From: Auanema rhodensis
Lineage: Eukaryota; Nematoda; Chromadorea; Rhabditida; Rhabditidae
NCBI GenBank assembly: GCA_964057225.1
Contig: OZ059900.1
Span: forward strand, 17,871,638 to 17,935,637
Direction of reading: 5' to 3'
Length of the DNA stretch: 64,000 bases
Positions 63,501 to 64,000 of the stretch are shown in pieces (the first letter of the stretch is position 1; each line of letters begins with the position of its first letter). A program made the position numbers and the translations under genes. Below the pieces are notes generated by a model. The model was not told where the DNA came from, made no database searches, and worked only from the letters and a program-made list of their open reading frames with translations.

Positions 63501-64000
63501 CATTGCATGAGTTTGAACACATGAAATCGTAAGTCAAAACCTTGTTTACAGCGAAATTTCCAAAAACTGGTTTTCCAGCATAATAAAATATTTCTCATGG
63601 GAAATACTGTGTTTTTGTATTTTTCTAGGGTTCAGCATGTAAAATGCTTCATTTTAGTATGTAACACGCTGAAATTCGTTGCATTTGACGACTCATATGA
63701 ACAAAAATCGATTTAATCAATATTAGCCATAAGGGGCGTGCCCTCAGAATATGCTAATTTCCTTAATTTTCTAACCCCTGTTTTTTGTCGTGAAAGTGGA
63801 ACTAGACGTTGTAGGAACAATTTTGAGCTAGGTTTCATTGACATTGCATGAGTTTGAACACATGAAATCGTAAGTCAAAACCTTGTTTACAGCGAAATTT
63901 CCAAAAACTGGTTTTCCAGCATAATAAAATATTTCTCATGGGAAATACTGTGTTTTTGTATTTTTCTAGTGTTCAGCATGTAAAACACTTCATTTTAGTA
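57540..64000. repeat. HOR block VI end: mosaic of earlier monomer types
   Basis: No single order dominates. Units at 57540 and 57882 combine GAGCAAGG with TTGACTACT or CACCCTG ends. Units at 58224 and 58566 resemble block III (GGGAAAAAC, GAACTCATG), the second with private GTTGTTCGAAC and CATGTTAAAAAC. Trimer types occupy 58908-59930. The pair AATTTGTTG then GAGCAAGG/GCTAAAATT is at 60273-60956 and again at 61983-62666, 1710 bp (five units) apart; AATGTGC/CACCCTG units are at 59931 and 61299. The last units (63009, 63351, partial 63693-64000) are GGAATTAG/TATAG, GGAATTAG/CTAG and T6/AAACAC. The array runs on past the window. Confidence 0.75.

Larger units (their letters stand above)
1..64000. 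repeat. Continuous 342-bp tandem satellite array, about 187 units, head to tail
   Basis: Every part of the window belongs to the same repeat. Unit starts fall at 1, 343, 685, 1027, 1440, 1782 and so on to 63693, with 186 complete units and one partial. Most units are 342 bp; 341- and 340-bp units result from one-base losses in the T-tract after ACCCCTG, in CTGGTTTTCCAG, in ACGTTG or in the ATAAGGGG stretch. All units face the same way and no foreign sequence interrupts them. Units differ from one another at only a few positions, so homogenisation is recent or continuing. G+C is about 34%. There are stop codons in all six frames of a typical unit and no gene. Large, pure, higher-order arrays of this kind are usual at centromeres or heterochromatic knobs in eukaryotes; that role is inference. 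The array continues beyond both window ends. Confidence 0.98.

Noticed and set aside
1-64000. CRISPR-like regular repetition
   Set aside because: There are no unique spacers: the whole 342-bp period is conserved, and unit length is far from CRISPR repeat sizes. No cas gene is present.
1-64000. Primate alpha satellite, because 342 is twice 171
   Set aside because: The unit sequence does not resemble the alpha satellite consensus as I know it; only the length is reminiscent.

Overview
The whole 64,000-base window is one uninterrupted satellite DNA array. A unit of about 342 bp, roughly 34% G+C, is repeated head to tail in one orientation from the first base to the last. Taking the conserved NdeI-type hexamer CATATG with its preceding T as the start of a unit, I count 186 complete units and a final partial one of 308 bp (63693-64000). 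Nearly all units are 340-342 bp; two are 413 bp because of an internal 72-bp tandem duplication. I see no protein-coding gene, RNA gene, mobile element, CRISPR array, telomeric run or unique spacer sequence. The longest open frames are about 81 codons, and all of them are by-products of the repeat.

This points to a eukaryotic nuclear genome and a centromeric or other heterochromatic satellite block, read by long-read assembly. Nothing in the sequence fixes the species. Large homogeneous arrays with higher-order structure occur in plants, arthropods, molluscs and vertebrates, and I do not recognise this monomer as a named family.

The information lies in the variant pattern. Linked substitutions and one-base indels define monomer types, and these types recur in fixed orders as higher-order repeats (HORs). 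The layout is: 1-16891, a degenerate 10- to 12-monomer HOR (about 3.4-3.8 kb) containing the two 413-bp units; 16892-32611, a family with an 8-mer (2734 bp) followed by a 5-mer (1708 bp); 32612-36709, a 4-mer (1366 bp); 36710-41154, another 4-mer (1368 bp); 41155-46953, a compact 3-mer (1023 bp); and 46954-64000, a mosaic of earlier types that includes a 2.7-kb segment repeated 6144 bp further on. Hybrid monomers, skipped monomers and local insertions record unequal exchange.

Within the monomer there are three small dyads, a GC-rich island, a T-tract of variable length, and a 17-bp motif (unit positions 324-340) that partly resembles the CENP-B box and is altered in particular HOR types. Colinear short matches about 171 bp apart suggest the 342-bp unit is an old dimer of a nucleosome-length ancestor. 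All statements come from reading the sequence by eye; no alignment was computed.
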